Shown piece after piece: positions 45,968 through 54,348 of a DNA stretch of 64,000 nt (position 1 is its first letter; the number at the start of each line of letters is the position of its first letter). The position numbers were made by a program, and so were the translations under genes. Below the pieces are notes generated by a model. It was not told where the DNA came from. It made no database searches and saw only the letters and a list, made by a program, of their open reading frames with translations. The stretch spans positions 23,770 to 87,769 of the forward strand of contig NZ_FQXD01000008.1 in assembly GCF_900129865.1 (NCBI RefSeq), read 5' to 3'. This DNA is from Virgibacillus chiguensis (GTDB lineage: Bacteria > Bacillota > Bacilli > Bacillales > Amphibacillaceae).

Positions 45968-47092
45968 ATGAAGAAAAAAATACTATCATGTTTATTGATT
46001 CTTGTTGTTCTATTTACTGCCTTTATACCCCAAAGCGCATTTGCACAATCAAAAGAGAGTTTGCGGAGCGTGACTTTTTCCAATTGGATAAGAACATTAG
46101 GTTCTCAATACCCACTGCTTCAAGCTTATGGATTAGTAATTTTAAAGCAGCCAGATCTAAACGTCAAAAATATGAGTAGCTTATCCAATAACCAGTATAT
46201 AGCAAGGAATAACGTTCGTGAATGGCTAGATGAATACAGTTCAAAACTCATTTACATTAATGAAAATATGAAAGGATTAACACAAAGAGTCAATTATTAC
46301 TACGACCGCCTTTATAATCTATCGGAACAAATAGATAGTAACGAGCAGGCTAAAAATTCCTTTTTAAGTCGATATAACCGACTACAGAGAGTCATGGATG
46401 ATGTACAATACAAAATGGAAAGAACCTCCATGAATTTACAAGCTTATTATGACCTATTGGCAGAAGATAGCAACAACTTCTCCAAAAAAGCAGATCAAGC
46501 AACTGCTTCATTAAACGGCGGAGACGGCAAAGCAACAACATTAAGATCAGCTATCAAAGCTAATTTAGAAGATATTCAAAATGAACTAGTAAAAATACTT
46601 AATAACCCGGACGAAGTATATGACTTCTCTTTTAAACTAGGTACAGAGATTTACAACACGGTGAAAACGGGTGCGGAAACCAAAACGGTAGATGTAGCGT
46701 CTATTGAAGCTTTAGGAAAAACATTAATGAGTTCCGAAGATCTGAATACAAAAGAATCTTATTCTACTATTCGTCAAAAACATAAAACCGTTACTTCCCT
46801 AATGAAACAGCTATCGGAAATTGAACATCAAGCAACAGAAGTTACTATTGCAGAAGATCAACTATTTGGGTTTACTTCTATGGTTAAACGCCAAATTACG
46901 ATTTTTGATTATATGGTCAATGAATTTACTGAACTGAATCATATTATGAGCAATTTAAAAGAAGATATTATGGAAGGCAACATTACTCCATCTGAAATAA
47001 AGCGACAACTTAGATATTACAAAGATATAATGGATGAAATAGACAAGCAAACAGGACAATTTGAACAATTTACTACATCAGTTAAATACTAA
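45968..47092 (+). CDS. Hbl/Nhe-like tripartite toxin, component 1 (operon 1)
   Basis: 374 residues. Secreted alpha-helical protein of the HBL/NHE pore-forming family. Signal peptide KKKILSCLLILVVLFTAFIP ending in AFA; mature start near QSKESLRSV. TFSNWIRTLGSQYPLLQAYG and LKQPDLNVKNM match the family N-terminus. It lacks a long hydrophobic hairpin, so it resembles the soluble NheA/L2-type component, which binds last or first and completes the pore. Mostly long amphipathic helices. Start ATG has AAAGGAG 8 bases upstream. First of three genes; paralogue at 54913. Confidence 0.88.
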   Translation: MKKKILSCLLILVVLFTAFIPQSAFAQSKESLRSVTFSNWIRTLGSQYPLLQAYGLVILKQPDLNVKNMSSLSNNQYIARNNVREWLDEYSSKLIYINENMKGLTQRVNYYYDRLYNLSEQIDSNEQAKNSFLSRYNRLQRVMDDVQYKMERTSMNLQAYYDLLAEDSNNFSKKADQATASLNGGDGKATTLRSAIKANLEDIQNELVKILNNPDEVYDFSFKLGTEIYNTVKTGAETKTVDVASIEALGKTLMSSEDLNTKESYSTIRQKHKTVTSLMKQLSEIEHQATEVTIAEDQLFGFTSMVKRQITIFDYMVNEFTELNHIMSNLKEDIMEGNITPSEIKRQLRYYKDIMDEIDKQTGQFEQFTTSVKY

Positions 47093-47118
47093 TCATTTTA
47101 TAGTGGGAGGGATTACAA

Positions 47119-48318
47119 ATGACCAAAAAATTTTTAAAACCTATTTTACAAGTAGCAGTCGCAACAACTTTAGTATTTAGTAGCGTTGCTCCTTCCTATG
47201 CTTCTGCTAATCTATCTGATAACAACCATCAGGTAGATAAAGTTAGTGACTTAGCCAATCAATATAAAAAATATGAGCTAGGTCCAGAAGGACTAAGACA
47301 AGCACTCGAGGCAACAGGATCTAATGCGTTGGTGATGGATTTATATGCTTTAACAGTTTTAAAACAGCCAGATATCAATTTTACTAATGTTGTTATCATC
47401 GACAATAACTTACAAAATAAAATCATATCGGATCAAAGCATTGCAAGAGAGAATGCAAAAGTATGGTTAGATCAATTAAAACCACAATTAATTAAAACGA
47501 ATGAAAATATTATAAATTATGATAATCGTTTCGAAGGGTACTATGATAAGCTAATAGAAGCCGCAGAAAACAAAGATAAAGATGCCTTAGGAGCTAGAAT
47601 AAAAAGACTATCAAGGAGCGTTTCCAAAAACAAACAAGAAGTCGACCAATTAATTGTCGATTTAAAAGACTACAGACAAAAATTACAGTCTGATACACAA
47701 AATTTAAAAGCAGATACAAATAAGCTTTCATCTATTTTAAAGAGCCAAGATGCAGGTATACCGCTTTTAAAACAACAAATTGAATCTTACCATGATGCCA
47801 TTAGTAAATATAACAAAGTATTAATAGCCTCTTCTGTCTCTACATCATTAGGACCTGTAGCTATTGTAGGGGGAATCGCTGTAATTGCTACAGGCGCTGG
47901 AACGCCACTCGGTGTTGCTCTTATTGCAGGTGGAACTGGTTTAACTGGTGGAGGAATTGCAGGTATTGTATTAGCCAAACAAGGAATTGATGAAGCAGAG
48001 TCAGAAATTAAATCTATAACCAAAGAATTAACAGATACAGAAATTCAATTAGCATTGACAACAGGAGTCAAACAACAAACCAATAATTTAACCAAGACGA
48101 TTGATCTAGCAATTGACTCTTTACAAAATATTTCAACACAGTGGAGTACGATGGATGCAAAATATAGAAGCTTACTTAGCGATATTGAATTTATGAGTCC
48201 TGAAGACCTTGATCTTATTAAGGAAGATTTATCCATTGCTAAAATGAGTTGGAGTAATATTCGAGACTATGCGCAAAAATTATATGTAGAAGAAATTAAA
48301 GTGGTCGATCATCAATAA
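47119..48318 (+). CDS. Hbl/Nhe-like tripartite toxin, component 2 (operon 1)
   Basis: 399 residues. Signal peptide ends near PSYASA. The mature N-terminus KYELGPEGLRQALEATGSNA, followed by LVMDLYALTVLKQPDINF, is the HBL family signature. A strongly hydrophobic, glycine-rich hairpin spans about residues 234-285 (GPVAIVGGIAVIATGAGTPL), the membrane-inserting beta-tongue/TM segment as in NheB and Hbl L1. GGGAGGG precedes the ATG, 26 bases after component 1. The paralogue at 56064 is very similar throughout. It should make the membrane-contacting part of the pore. Confidence 0.9.
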   Translation: MTKKFLKPILQVAVATTLVFSSVAPSYASANLSDNNHQVDKVSDLANQYKKYELGPEGLRQALEATGSNALVMDLYALTVLKQPDINFTNVVIIDNNLQNKIISDQSIARENAKVWLDQLKPQLIKTNENIINYDNRFEGYYDKLIEAAENKDKDALGARIKRLSRSVSKNKQEVDQLIVDLKDYRQKLQSDTQNLKADTNKLSSILKSQDAGIPLLKQQIESYHDAISKYNKVLIASSVSTSLGPVAIVGGIAVIATGAGTPLGVALIAGGTGLTGGGIAGIVLAKQGIDEAESEIKSITKELTDTEIQLALTTGVKQQTNNLTKTIDLAIDSLQNISTQWSTMDAKYRSLLSDIEFMSPEDLDLIKEDLSIAKMSWSNIRDYAQKLYVEEIKVVDHQ

Positions 48319-48342
48319 ACTACCACCAAGAATATAAGTGAA

Positions 48343-48386
48343 CCAACAATCAGTCCAGGGGTTAACCCTCCTCCACTGATTGTTGG
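48343..48386 (+). terminator. Hairpin between toxin components 2 and 3 (operon 1)
   Basis: CCAACAATCAGT (48343-48354) pairs perfectly, 12 bp, with ACTGATTGTTGG (48375-48386), with AGGG/CCCT inside the loop; TTAAATTTTT follows some bases later. It lies in a 211-bp gap before component 3. A hairpin stands at the same place in operon 2 and between nheB and nheC of B. cereus, where it is thought to limit the third gene. Possible attenuator rather than full stop. Confidence 0.65.
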
Positions 48387-48529
48387 TAGCTTAAATTTTT
48401 GCTTATATTTTAAAATCTAAAGAATGCTAACAACACGCAGTTCATGCTGTTATCTTCCACTTAAATTAGTAGTGTGTAACCTAAAAGCAGATTACAGCAC
48501 CTTATAACCGAGAAAAATAGGTGATAAAC

Positions 48530-49588
48530 ATGCAAACGAAAGTAATAAAACAAATATGGATTTGCTCCATTCTAACTATTTTTTTAGTAACCTATTCGTT
48601 ACCACAAACAATGATTTATGCAGCTGAACAAACAGAAACAATGAAACCCGATTCAGAAAAGATAATAAAGAATTTAGAAGAATTGGCTACTAGTATAGCG
48701 AGCATAGACTCCTATGCAACAACTATCCAAAACGAACCAAAACCCAATTTAACAAATTTAAATTCTGTAAGTAACGAATTAAAACGTAACATAAACAATA
48801 ATTTTGCCGATGCTAAAAACAACGCTACATATTGGACAAGCAGTTTAAAACCTTCTATGAACACATTTCTAGATAGTATTGGACATTTTAACGATGTATT
48901 TCAAGAAAGTCATTCTGCATTATTAGCTGCTTTGGAGAATAAAGACAAAGAAAAGATACGTGCTGAGGTAGAACGGCTTAATAATAATATTGTAAGACAA
49001 AGCGAAAACGCAGAAAGATTAGTAAAAAATTTAACCCAGTTTCGAGATGATGTAACGGAGGATACACAACGTTTCAAGAACAATTCTAATCAATTAGATG
49101 TCCAAGCCATATCATCTTCAAAAGCAGATATACCTCTTTTAAAGAGAAAAATAAATTATTATAATGATGTTATTGATAATACTGATTATAGAATAGCTGC
49201 TGGTTCATTAGCGTGTGCTTCCCTGATTGGCTGTATTTGGGGGGGAATTGAGATTGATAACGCTACAAGTGATAAGCGAGATGCAGAATATCAAATAGAC
49301 AAACTTAAAGCAAAAATAGATGGGATTGAGAAAGAAATAGCTACGATAACAGACATACAAAGTAAACTAACAAATATGGTGCAAAAAATTGATACAGCTA
49401 TCGATTCCATCCAAAATCTAACAAATTACTGGTACCTCATGAACTCTAAATACCAAAACCTGCTAGATGATGTCCGTATATTAAATCCAGCAGAATTAGA
49501 TCTTTTAAGAGAGGATATGCAAATTGCAAGTAAAAGTTGGGAGCAAATTAAACAGTTTGCCAAAAACCTAGCTCAAGCATTAAAATAG
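48530..49588 (+). CDS. Hbl/Nhe-like tripartite toxin, component 3 (operon 1)
   Basis: 352 residues. Signal peptide with WICSILTIFLVTYSLPQTMI; mature start near AEQTE. Helical throughout, with a single short hydrophobic stretch (AAGSLACASLIGCIWGGIEI, about residues 221-241), comparable to NheC or Hbl B. The ATG chosen has AGGTG 6 bases upstream; a GTG three codons earlier is less likely. It follows the hairpin, so it may be made in smaller amount. Most diverged of the three between the two operons. Confidence 0.85.
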   Translation: MQTKVIKQIWICSILTIFLVTYSLPQTMIYAAEQTETMKPDSEKIIKNLEELATSIASIDSYATTIQNEPKPNLTNLNSVSNELKRNINNNFADAKNNATYWTSSLKPSMNTFLDSIGHFNDVFQESHSALLAALENKDKEKIRAEVERLNNNIVRQSENAERLVKNLTQFRDDVTEDTQRFKNNSNQLDVQAISSSKADIPLLKRKINYYNDVIDNTDYRIAAGSLACASLIGCIWGGIEIDNATSDKRDAEYQIDKLKAKIDGIEKEIATITDIQSKLTNMVQKIDTAIDSIQNLTNYWYLMNSKYQNLLDDVRILNPAELDLLREDMQIASKSWEQIKQFAKNLAQALK

Positions 49589-49715
49589 AACAATAGCACG
49601 ATACACACATTTATTCCTATTAAAATCTTTGATGTCACTTTATTACACGTAAGCAGTGAGGGTTTTCCCCCTCACTTCAAAGTGGCGATAACAGAATTAA
49701 AGGAGAAAAACACAT

Positions 49716-49937
49716 ATGACATTTGAAGAAGTATTACCTCAATTAAAATCTGGTAAGAAAGTAATTCGCAGTGGATGGCATGGTGCTGAACTATATGTGA
49801 AGCTCGTCGGAGAAAGTAAGCACGAGGGAAAAAAGCTAAACCCTTACTTTTTAATCAATGTCTCAGGAGAAGGCTATACTATGTTCACCCCTACTGTATG
49901 TGATATTCTTGCTGACGACTGGAACATCATTAAATAA
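49716..49937 (+). CDS. Tad2-like (DUF2829) protein
   Basis: 73 residues, a complete DUF2829 domain: FEEVLPQLKSGKKVIRSGWH, GAELYVKLV and MFTPTVCDILADDWNII. Phage Tad2 proteins of this family bind and sequester the cyclic-ADP-ribose signal of the Thoeris defence system. Many bacterial chromosomes and prophages carry relatives with unknown roles. No phage genes surround it; it sits 128 bp after a toxin operon and 24 bp before an SDR gene with which it is probably co-transcribed. AAAGGAG precedes the ATG. Anti-defence activity here is inference only. Confidence 0.8.
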   Translation: MTFEEVLPQLKSGKKVIRSGWHGAELYVKLVGESKHEGKKLNPYFLINVSGEGYTMFTPTVCDILADDWNIIK

Positions 49938-49961
49938 TATGATTGTTTTTGGAGGTTGTAT

Positions 49962-50717
49962 ATGAATTTTGATGAATATACAGGACAAACTGTTTTTATC
50001 ACTGGTGGCGCTTCGGGTATAGGAAAAGCACAAGCCCTCTGTTTTTTAAAAAATGGCGCTAATGTATTTGTCTTCGATAAAGCGAAAAAAAACTTAGCAG
50101 AAATGGAAGAACAATATAGCGGACAATTCACCTATGCGATAGGAAGTGTTACCGATAAAGTGTCTGTACACAAAGCTGTGCAATACGCATTACATAAATT
50201 TGAACGCATTGATATTTTACTAAATACTGCGGGGATACTGGATGGATATGTAACTACATTAGAAACAGAAGAATGGTTATGGGATAAGGTTATGGATACA
50301 AATGTAAAAGGAACCTACCTTGTAACCAACTTCGTACTCCCTTATATGCTTCAGCAAGAAAGCGGAGTTATTATCAATATGTCATCCATTGCAGGCTTTG
50401 TCGCTGGTGGCGGTGGTGCTGCGTATACTGCTTCTAAGCATGCCATTATAGGTTATACCAAACAATTAGATTATGACTATTGTAGAAAAGGAATTCGAGC
50501 TAACGCAATTGCACCAGGTGCGATTAAAACGCCAATGAACAAAGCCGATTTTTCTGGAAATGGAAAAATCGCCGAATGGGTAGCGAATCAGACACCTGCC
50601 GGGAGATGGGCAGACCCCATAGAAGTAGGCGAGCTCACGCTTTTTTTAGCAAGTAGGGCTGCTGATTATATGCATGGTGTCGTTGTTCCTATTGACGGCG
50701 GATGGACCAATAAATAA
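49962..50717 (+). CDS. Short-chain dehydrogenase/reductase (FabG-like)
   Basis: 251 residues from the ATG with GGAGG directly upstream. Classical SDR: cofactor loop TGGASGIGKAQALCF, LNTAGIL (the NAG motif with Thr), NMSSIAGF (catalytic Ser), AAYTASKHAI (Tyr-x-x-x-Lys), and IAPGAIKTPMN. The Asp at VFVFDKAKK suggests NAD rather than NADP. The substrate is unknown; the length and C-terminal VVVPIDGGWTNK are common to 3-oxoacyl reductases and sugar/alcohol dehydrogenases. Probably in a unit with the Tad2-like gene. Confidence 0.87.
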   Translation: MNFDEYTGQTVFITGGASGIGKAQALCFLKNGANVFVFDKAKKNLAEMEEQYSGQFTYAIGSVTDKVSVHKAVQYALHKFERIDILLNTAGILDGYVTTLETEEWLWDKVMDTNVKGTYLVTNFVLPYMLQQESGVIINMSSIAGFVAGGGGAAYTASKHAIIGYTKQLDYDYCRKGIRANAIAPGAIKTPMNKADFSGNGKIAEWVANQTPAGRWADPIEVGELTLFLASRAADYMHGVVVPIDGGWTNK

Positions 50718-50767
50718 TTCTATTATTGCGCAAGCTGTTCCGTTCTAATATAATAGTGTAGCAAACA

Positions 50768-50844
50768 TAACAAAGATGCACTGTAGCACTTCCTTCTTTG
50801 GTTGCAGTTAATACTAAAATAGCTAGATGCTATTTTACAAAGGA
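50768..50844 (+). ncRNA. Candidate preQ1-II (COG4708-type) riboswitch
   Basis: The leader of the QueT gene has three parts in the preQ1-II order. Hairpin P2: ACTGTAGC pairs with GTTGCAGT (two wobbles). Its loop ACTTCCTTCTTTG is pyrimidine-rich and can pair with the Shine-Dalgarno AAGGAG as pseudoknot. After a short joint (TAATACT) comes P4, AAAATAGC/GCTATTTT (50816-50836), and then ACAAAGGAG. In the known riboswitch, bound preQ1 locks the pseudoknot and hides the ribosome site. Found by eye; not aligned to a model. Confidence 0.5.
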
Positions 50845-50853
50845 GACATATAA

Positions 50854-51363
50854 ATGCATAAGTTAATATCCCAAACATCTTCACCAACGATGATCTCCGA
50901 GCTAACTAAAATTGCCATTATTAGTTCCCTCTATGTGATTGTTACCATTTCTCTTGCTCCAATTAGTTTCGGTGCTCTTCAGTTTCGTTTATCTGAAATG
51001 TTTAATTTTCTAGCATTGTATCATAAGCGTTACGTTATTGCCGTCACTTTCGGAGTTGTTATTGCCAATTTCATGTCCCCTACTTGGTTTCTGGATGTTC
51101 CAATTGGTAGTATTTCTACTTTTCTTGTGTTAATTTTTTGTAGACATGTAACCCAGCAGATGAAAAATGACATACTAAAAATAGCTACAACAACTATTAT
51201 TTTTGCTGTCTCCATGTTCACAATTGCAGCACAATTAACGCTCCTATTTGACTTGCCTTTCTTTTATACATGGTTAACCGTCGGTATAGGGGAACTATTA
51301 TCCATGACGATCGGTGGAATAGTGATATACTTGTTAGCAAAGAGAGTAGATTTTACAAAATAA
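50854..51363 (+). CDS. queT: QueT family queuosine-precursor transporter (ECF S component)
   Basis: 169 residues with five to six membrane helices. APISFGALQFRLSEMFNFLA is the QueT/COG4708 signature; FGVVIANFMSPTWFLDVPIG and a final GELLSMTIGGIVIYLL follow. QueT is the substrate-binding S component of an energy-coupling-factor transporter that takes up preQ1/preQ0; the ECF module is encoded elsewhere. The leader resembles a preQ1-II riboswitch that overlaps the AAAGGAG. Monocistronic, with a terminator. Confidence 0.85.
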   Translation: MHKLISQTSSPTMISELTKIAIISSLYVIVTISLAPISFGALQFRLSEMFNFLALYHKRYVIAVTFGVVIANFMSPTWFLDVPIGSISTFLVLIFCRHVTQQMKNDILKIATTTIIFAVSMFTIAAQLTLLFDLPFFYTWLTVGIGELLSMTIGGIVIYLLAKRVDFTK

Positions 51364-51388
51364 TAGACAGCTTAAGATTCCTTTTACG

Positions 51389-51424
51389 AAAACAAGCCTT
51401 CCTAAATGAAAGGCTTGTTTTTTA
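51389..51424 (+). terminator. Terminator of queT
   Basis: AACAAGCCTT (51391-51400) pairs perfectly with AAGGCTTGTT (51410-51419), followed by a run of T. Confidence 0.85.
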
Positions 51425-51623
51425 AATAGGCGCAGAAAAAATTTAAAAGGTTGCTATCTACAATAATACGAAGATACGCTAGCTCCGTAATTTATTCTAT
51501 CTGTAAAGTTTTGATTCGTTGTAATTCCTTCCCAAAAAAAGCTTAGGACGATAGTTTGAAGTGCAAATTTTGTCCTGTTTTAACTAACCTACTAGCGACT
51601 TTAAACATTGATAATAACTTATC

Positions 51624-51690
51624 GTAGGGAGTGAAGTCGCCTAGTTGCTGGCGCTGGAGCCGGACGTGGCTAAATAACTTAGTAAGTTTA
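51624..51690. repeat. Second dispersed repeat family, copy 2
   Basis: AGTGAAGTCGCCTAGTTGCT and GGCGCTGGAGCCGGACGTGG followed by CTAA. Compared with 39158-39240 the string GGAGCC(A/G)GACGTGGCTA is shared. The remainder of the gap 51425-51760 is AT-rich and shows nothing else. Confidence 0.6.
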
Positions 51691-51769
51691 TTCACAGCTG
51701 CTAAATTTTATAATTTCCTAGACAAGAACAAAGGCTAGCCTCGAACACTATTCTTCTCACAGCATTGTG

Positions 51770-51831
51770 TTGACAACAAAAAGCCTAATGTGTACTATAT
51801 GACTAAACAAACAATTCCAGTCATACAGTAC
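51770..51831 (+). promoter_or_regulatory. Promoter and TetR-type operator of the ABC exporter operon
   Basis: TTGACA (51770-51775) and TACTAT (51793-51798) have ideal 17-bp spacing. Overlapping the -10 is GTACTATATGACT (51792-51804), an inverted repeat of AGTCATACAGTAC (51819-51831) with one mismatch in 13 and a 14-bp spacer. A repressor bound there would block initiation. It lies directly upstream of the tetR-like gene, which implies autoregulation. Confidence 0.75.
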
Positions 51832-51848
51832 GCAAGGAGGTATAAATT

Positions 51849-52448
51849 TTGGCTACCGCTTTCTCCAATAACGAAAAAGAAATAATTAGAGGAAAACTGC
51901 AACAGGCTGCAAAGGAATGCCTTGGGAAGTACGGTATTAGGAAAACGACCGTCGATCACCTTGTCCAAATAGCCGGCATATCAAAGGGCGCCTTTTATAA
52001 ATTTTATCCTCAAAAAGAAATCCTGTTTTTTTACGTCTTAGAAGACTATCAAAAATCACTCATGAAAGAATTAGCAAACAGACTTGAGAAAGAAGCTAAC
52101 ATAGGAGTGGAACAGTTTACTGATTTCATTTTTCAGTTATATCAAAATGTAAGACAATCTTTTCTGATGAATCTTATTCAACAGCAAGAATTAGAGTACC
52201 TCATGAGAAAAGTACCGCCAGAATTCATTATGAATCACCACTCACTAGATGATATGTTTATGGAGCAAGTTTTTTCTTATATAAAGATAAAAGACCATGT
52301 AAATAAGCGTGTTGTCGCAGCTTCATTAAGATCCATTTTCATGAGCATGATGTACATGGAAGAAATCGGTGAGCAAGAATTTGACGAAGTTCTAAATCTT
52401 TTAATTAAGGGAATCGCTCTGCAAATTATAGAGGAGGTTGAGACATGA
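51849..52448 (+). CDS. TetR family transcriptional regulator
   Basis: 199 residues. The N-terminal HTH is complete: CLGKYGIRKTTVDHLVQIAG and ISKGAFYKFYPQKEILFFYV. The C-terminal half (ligand and dimer domain) is family-variable. Start is TTG with AGGAGG upstream; the ATG of the next gene overlaps its stop. It probably represses the exporter and itself through the operator at 51792-51831. The ligand is unknown, presumably a substrate of the exporter. Confidence 0.88.
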   Translation: MATAFSNNEKEIIRGKLQQAAKECLGKYGIRKTTVDHLVQIAGISKGAFYKFYPQKEILFFYVLEDYQKSLMKELANRLEKEANIGVEQFTDFIFQLYQNVRQSFLMNLIQQQELEYLMRKVPPEFIMNHHSLDDMFMEQVFSYIKIKDHVNKRVVAASLRSIFMSMMYMEEIGEQEFDEVLNLLIKGIALQIIEEVET

Positions 52449-53380
52449 ATGACGTTATTTATACAGAAAATCTAACAAAAGCATATGGGCAAACCTTTGC
52501 AGTTAATAACGTTGATTTATCTGTTGCGAAAGGCGAAATCTATGGTTTCTTAGGTTTAAACGGTGCTGGAAAAACGACAACTATCCAAATGCTATTAGGT
52601 ATGATCACACCTACTTCTGGAACATGCTACCTCAATGGAGAAAAGGTTCATTCTAAAAATAAGGACATTTGGCGTCATGTCGGTTATATGGTGGAAACAC
52701 CCTATTCCTATCCAGAGTTAACGGTAAGAGAAAACCTTGACGTTATCTGCAAACTAAGAGGGATTAGAGACAAAAGTTGTGTCGATTGGATTATTAAAAA
52801 CTTACAGTTAGAAGCCTACGCTGCTAAAAAAGCAAAACACCTATCTATGGGAAATAACCAAAGACTTGGAATAGCAAAAGCGCTACTTCACCATCCTCCT
52901 ATTTTAATATTAGATGAGCCAACGAACGGATTAGACCCTGCTGGCATCGTTGAAGTTCGTCAACTTCTGAAGGAATTAGCCCAAAACAAAGGCGTAACCA
53001 TTCTCATCTCTAGCCATAAGTTGGATGAAATTTCAAAAATAGCTACAAATATAGCCATCATACATCAAGGCATACTAATCAAAAAAATATCTGGTGAACA
53101 ACTGGAAAAACAGTTGCACAAAACTTTGCTATTAGATGGAAAAAATAGGTTAGCAATCAAACACACTCTATTGACAGCAGGTTATAAGGTTACTACGAAT
53201 AATGAAGAAAACTCACCACTTCAAATGAAGGAAGCAAATGCAGTACATGACCCTGGGAAAATTGCGACATTACTTGTAAATGCTGGGTACCCACCAACAT
53301 TGCTACAAGTAGTAAAAGAAGATTTAGAAATGTATTTTCTAAGAACCATTCAAGAATTTGGAGGCGATCAACATGAATAA
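52445..53380 (+). CDS. ABC transporter ATP-binding protein (drug/peptide exporter type)
   Basis: 311 residues. Walker A GLNGAGKTT, Q-loop in VETPYSYPELTVRENLD, signature LSMGNNQR, Walker B ILILDEPTNGLDPAG, and switch His in ISSHKLDE. The type, with a short C-terminal extension of about 90 residues, is that of bacitracin/lantibiotic and multidrug exporters (CcmA/NatA group). Overlaps tetR by four bases and the permease by eight, so all three are co-translated. Confidence 0.9.
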   Translation: MNDVIYTENLTKAYGQTFAVNNVDLSVAKGEIYGFLGLNGAGKTTTIQMLLGMITPTSGTCYLNGEKVHSKNKDIWRHVGYMVETPYSYPELTVRENLDVICKLRGIRDKSCVDWIIKNLQLEAYAAKKAKHLSMGNNQRLGIAKALLHHPPILILDEPTNGLDPAGIVEVRQLLKELAQNKGVTILISSHKLDEISKIATNIAIIHQGILIKKISGEQLEKQLHKTLLLDGKNRLAIKHTLLTAGYKVTTNNEENSPLQMKEANAVHDPGKIATLLVNAGYPPTLLQVVKEDLEMYFLRTIQEFGGDQHE

Positions 53381-54155
53381 ACTTTTCGCCAGCATTTCCG
53401 TCGAATTTAAAAAATTATTCCACTCAAAAATCCCTTTAATAACTTTGCTTACATTTATGCTCATACCGTTTATTGGTGGTTTTTTCATGTTCGTGTTAAA
53501 GCATCCGGATTTTGCTGAGGCCCTTGGTTTTATTTCTACCAAAGCACAAATAATAGGGTCAGCGGATTGGCCCTCTTATCTTAGCTTACTTGCACAAGCA
53601 ATTTCCATTGGCGGATTAATTATTTTCGGTTTTATTATAAGTTGGATCTTTGGCAGAGAATACTCCGATCGAACGATAAAAGATTTATTAGCTCTACCAC
53701 TATCTAGAAGTACCATTGTTTTGGCAAAGTTTTTAACATCCTTTATTTGGTGTCTTATGTTATCTTTATTTGTTTTATTGGTTGGACTACTTGTAGGAAT
53801 GATGCTTGATTTACCGCAAGGATCAAAGGGAATAGTGGCTGAAGGCATCATCGTCTTTGCAGTTTGTGCCACATTGACCGTACTTCTTTCTACACCCGTC
53901 GCTTTGGTTGCAAGTATTGGTCGCGGATACTTATCTCCCCTTGGATTTATGATTTTCACACTCATCTTAGCGCAAATTGTTGCAGTAGCAGGATACGGTG
54001 CATATTTCCCCTGGTCTATTCCCGCCCTTGCTAGTGGAGCAGCTGGCAACAAAGCATATATCGTTGAAGAAGTCAGTTTAATTATTTTACTTTTCACTAG
54101 TGCATTTGGATTGTTAAGTACGATGCTTTGGTGGCGATTAGCAGATCAATGCTAA
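53373..54155 (+). CDS. ABC-2 type transporter permease
   Basis: 260 residues from the ATG with GGAGG upstream (inside the end of the ATPase gene). Six membrane helices. SWIFGREYSDRTIKDLLALP, followed by LSRSTIVLAKFLTS, is the coupling helix/transmembrane motif of the NatB/BcrB-like ABC-2 permeases. It works with the ATPase as a TetR-controlled exporter; substrate unknown. Since it stands between two toxin operons one may think of export, but toxins have Sec signals, so a link is not supported. Confidence 0.88.
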   Translation: MNKLFASISVEFKKLFHSKIPLITLLTFMLIPFIGGFFMFVLKHPDFAEALGFISTKAQIIGSADWPSYLSLLAQAISIGGLIIFGFIISWIFGREYSDRTIKDLLALPLSRSTIVLAKFLTSFIWCLMLSLFVLLVGLLVGMMLDLPQGSKGIVAEGIIVFAVCATLTVLLSTPVALVASIGRGYLSPLGFMIFTLILAQIVAVAGYGAYFPWSIPALASGAAGNKAYIVEEVSLIILLFTSAFGLLSTMLWWRLADQC

Positions 54156-54253
54156 TAAAGTTGACAACTGTGCTGATATAAATACGTAGGAAAAAATTCT
54201 TATCGTTAATACTTATATCATACATCACAAACATTGATTTTCTTTAAAGGATG

Positions 54254-54301
54254 AAGTAGCTACAAGCGTAATATATTACGTTTGCAGCTACTTGCTTTTT
54301 T
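54254..54301 (+). terminator. Terminator of the ABC exporter operon
   Basis: AAGTAGCTAC pairs with GCAGCTACTT, with an inner CGTAATATATTACG stem, then GCTTTTTTG. A long, strong hairpin about 100 bp after the permease. Confidence 0.75.
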
Positions 54302-54348
54302 GAAAAACAAAAAATCATAGTATCCACTAGAGAGAAATAATAAATGTT

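Noticed and set aside
50740..50853. preQ1-I riboswitch in front of queT
   Set aside because: The compact class I motif (stem, C-rich loop and AAAAAACTAA tail) is absent; the layout fits class II better.
52445..54155. ABC transporter as dedicated exporter of the neighbouring toxins
   Set aside because: All six toxin proteins carry Sec signal peptides, so no ABC exporter is needed; proximity alone is not evidence.
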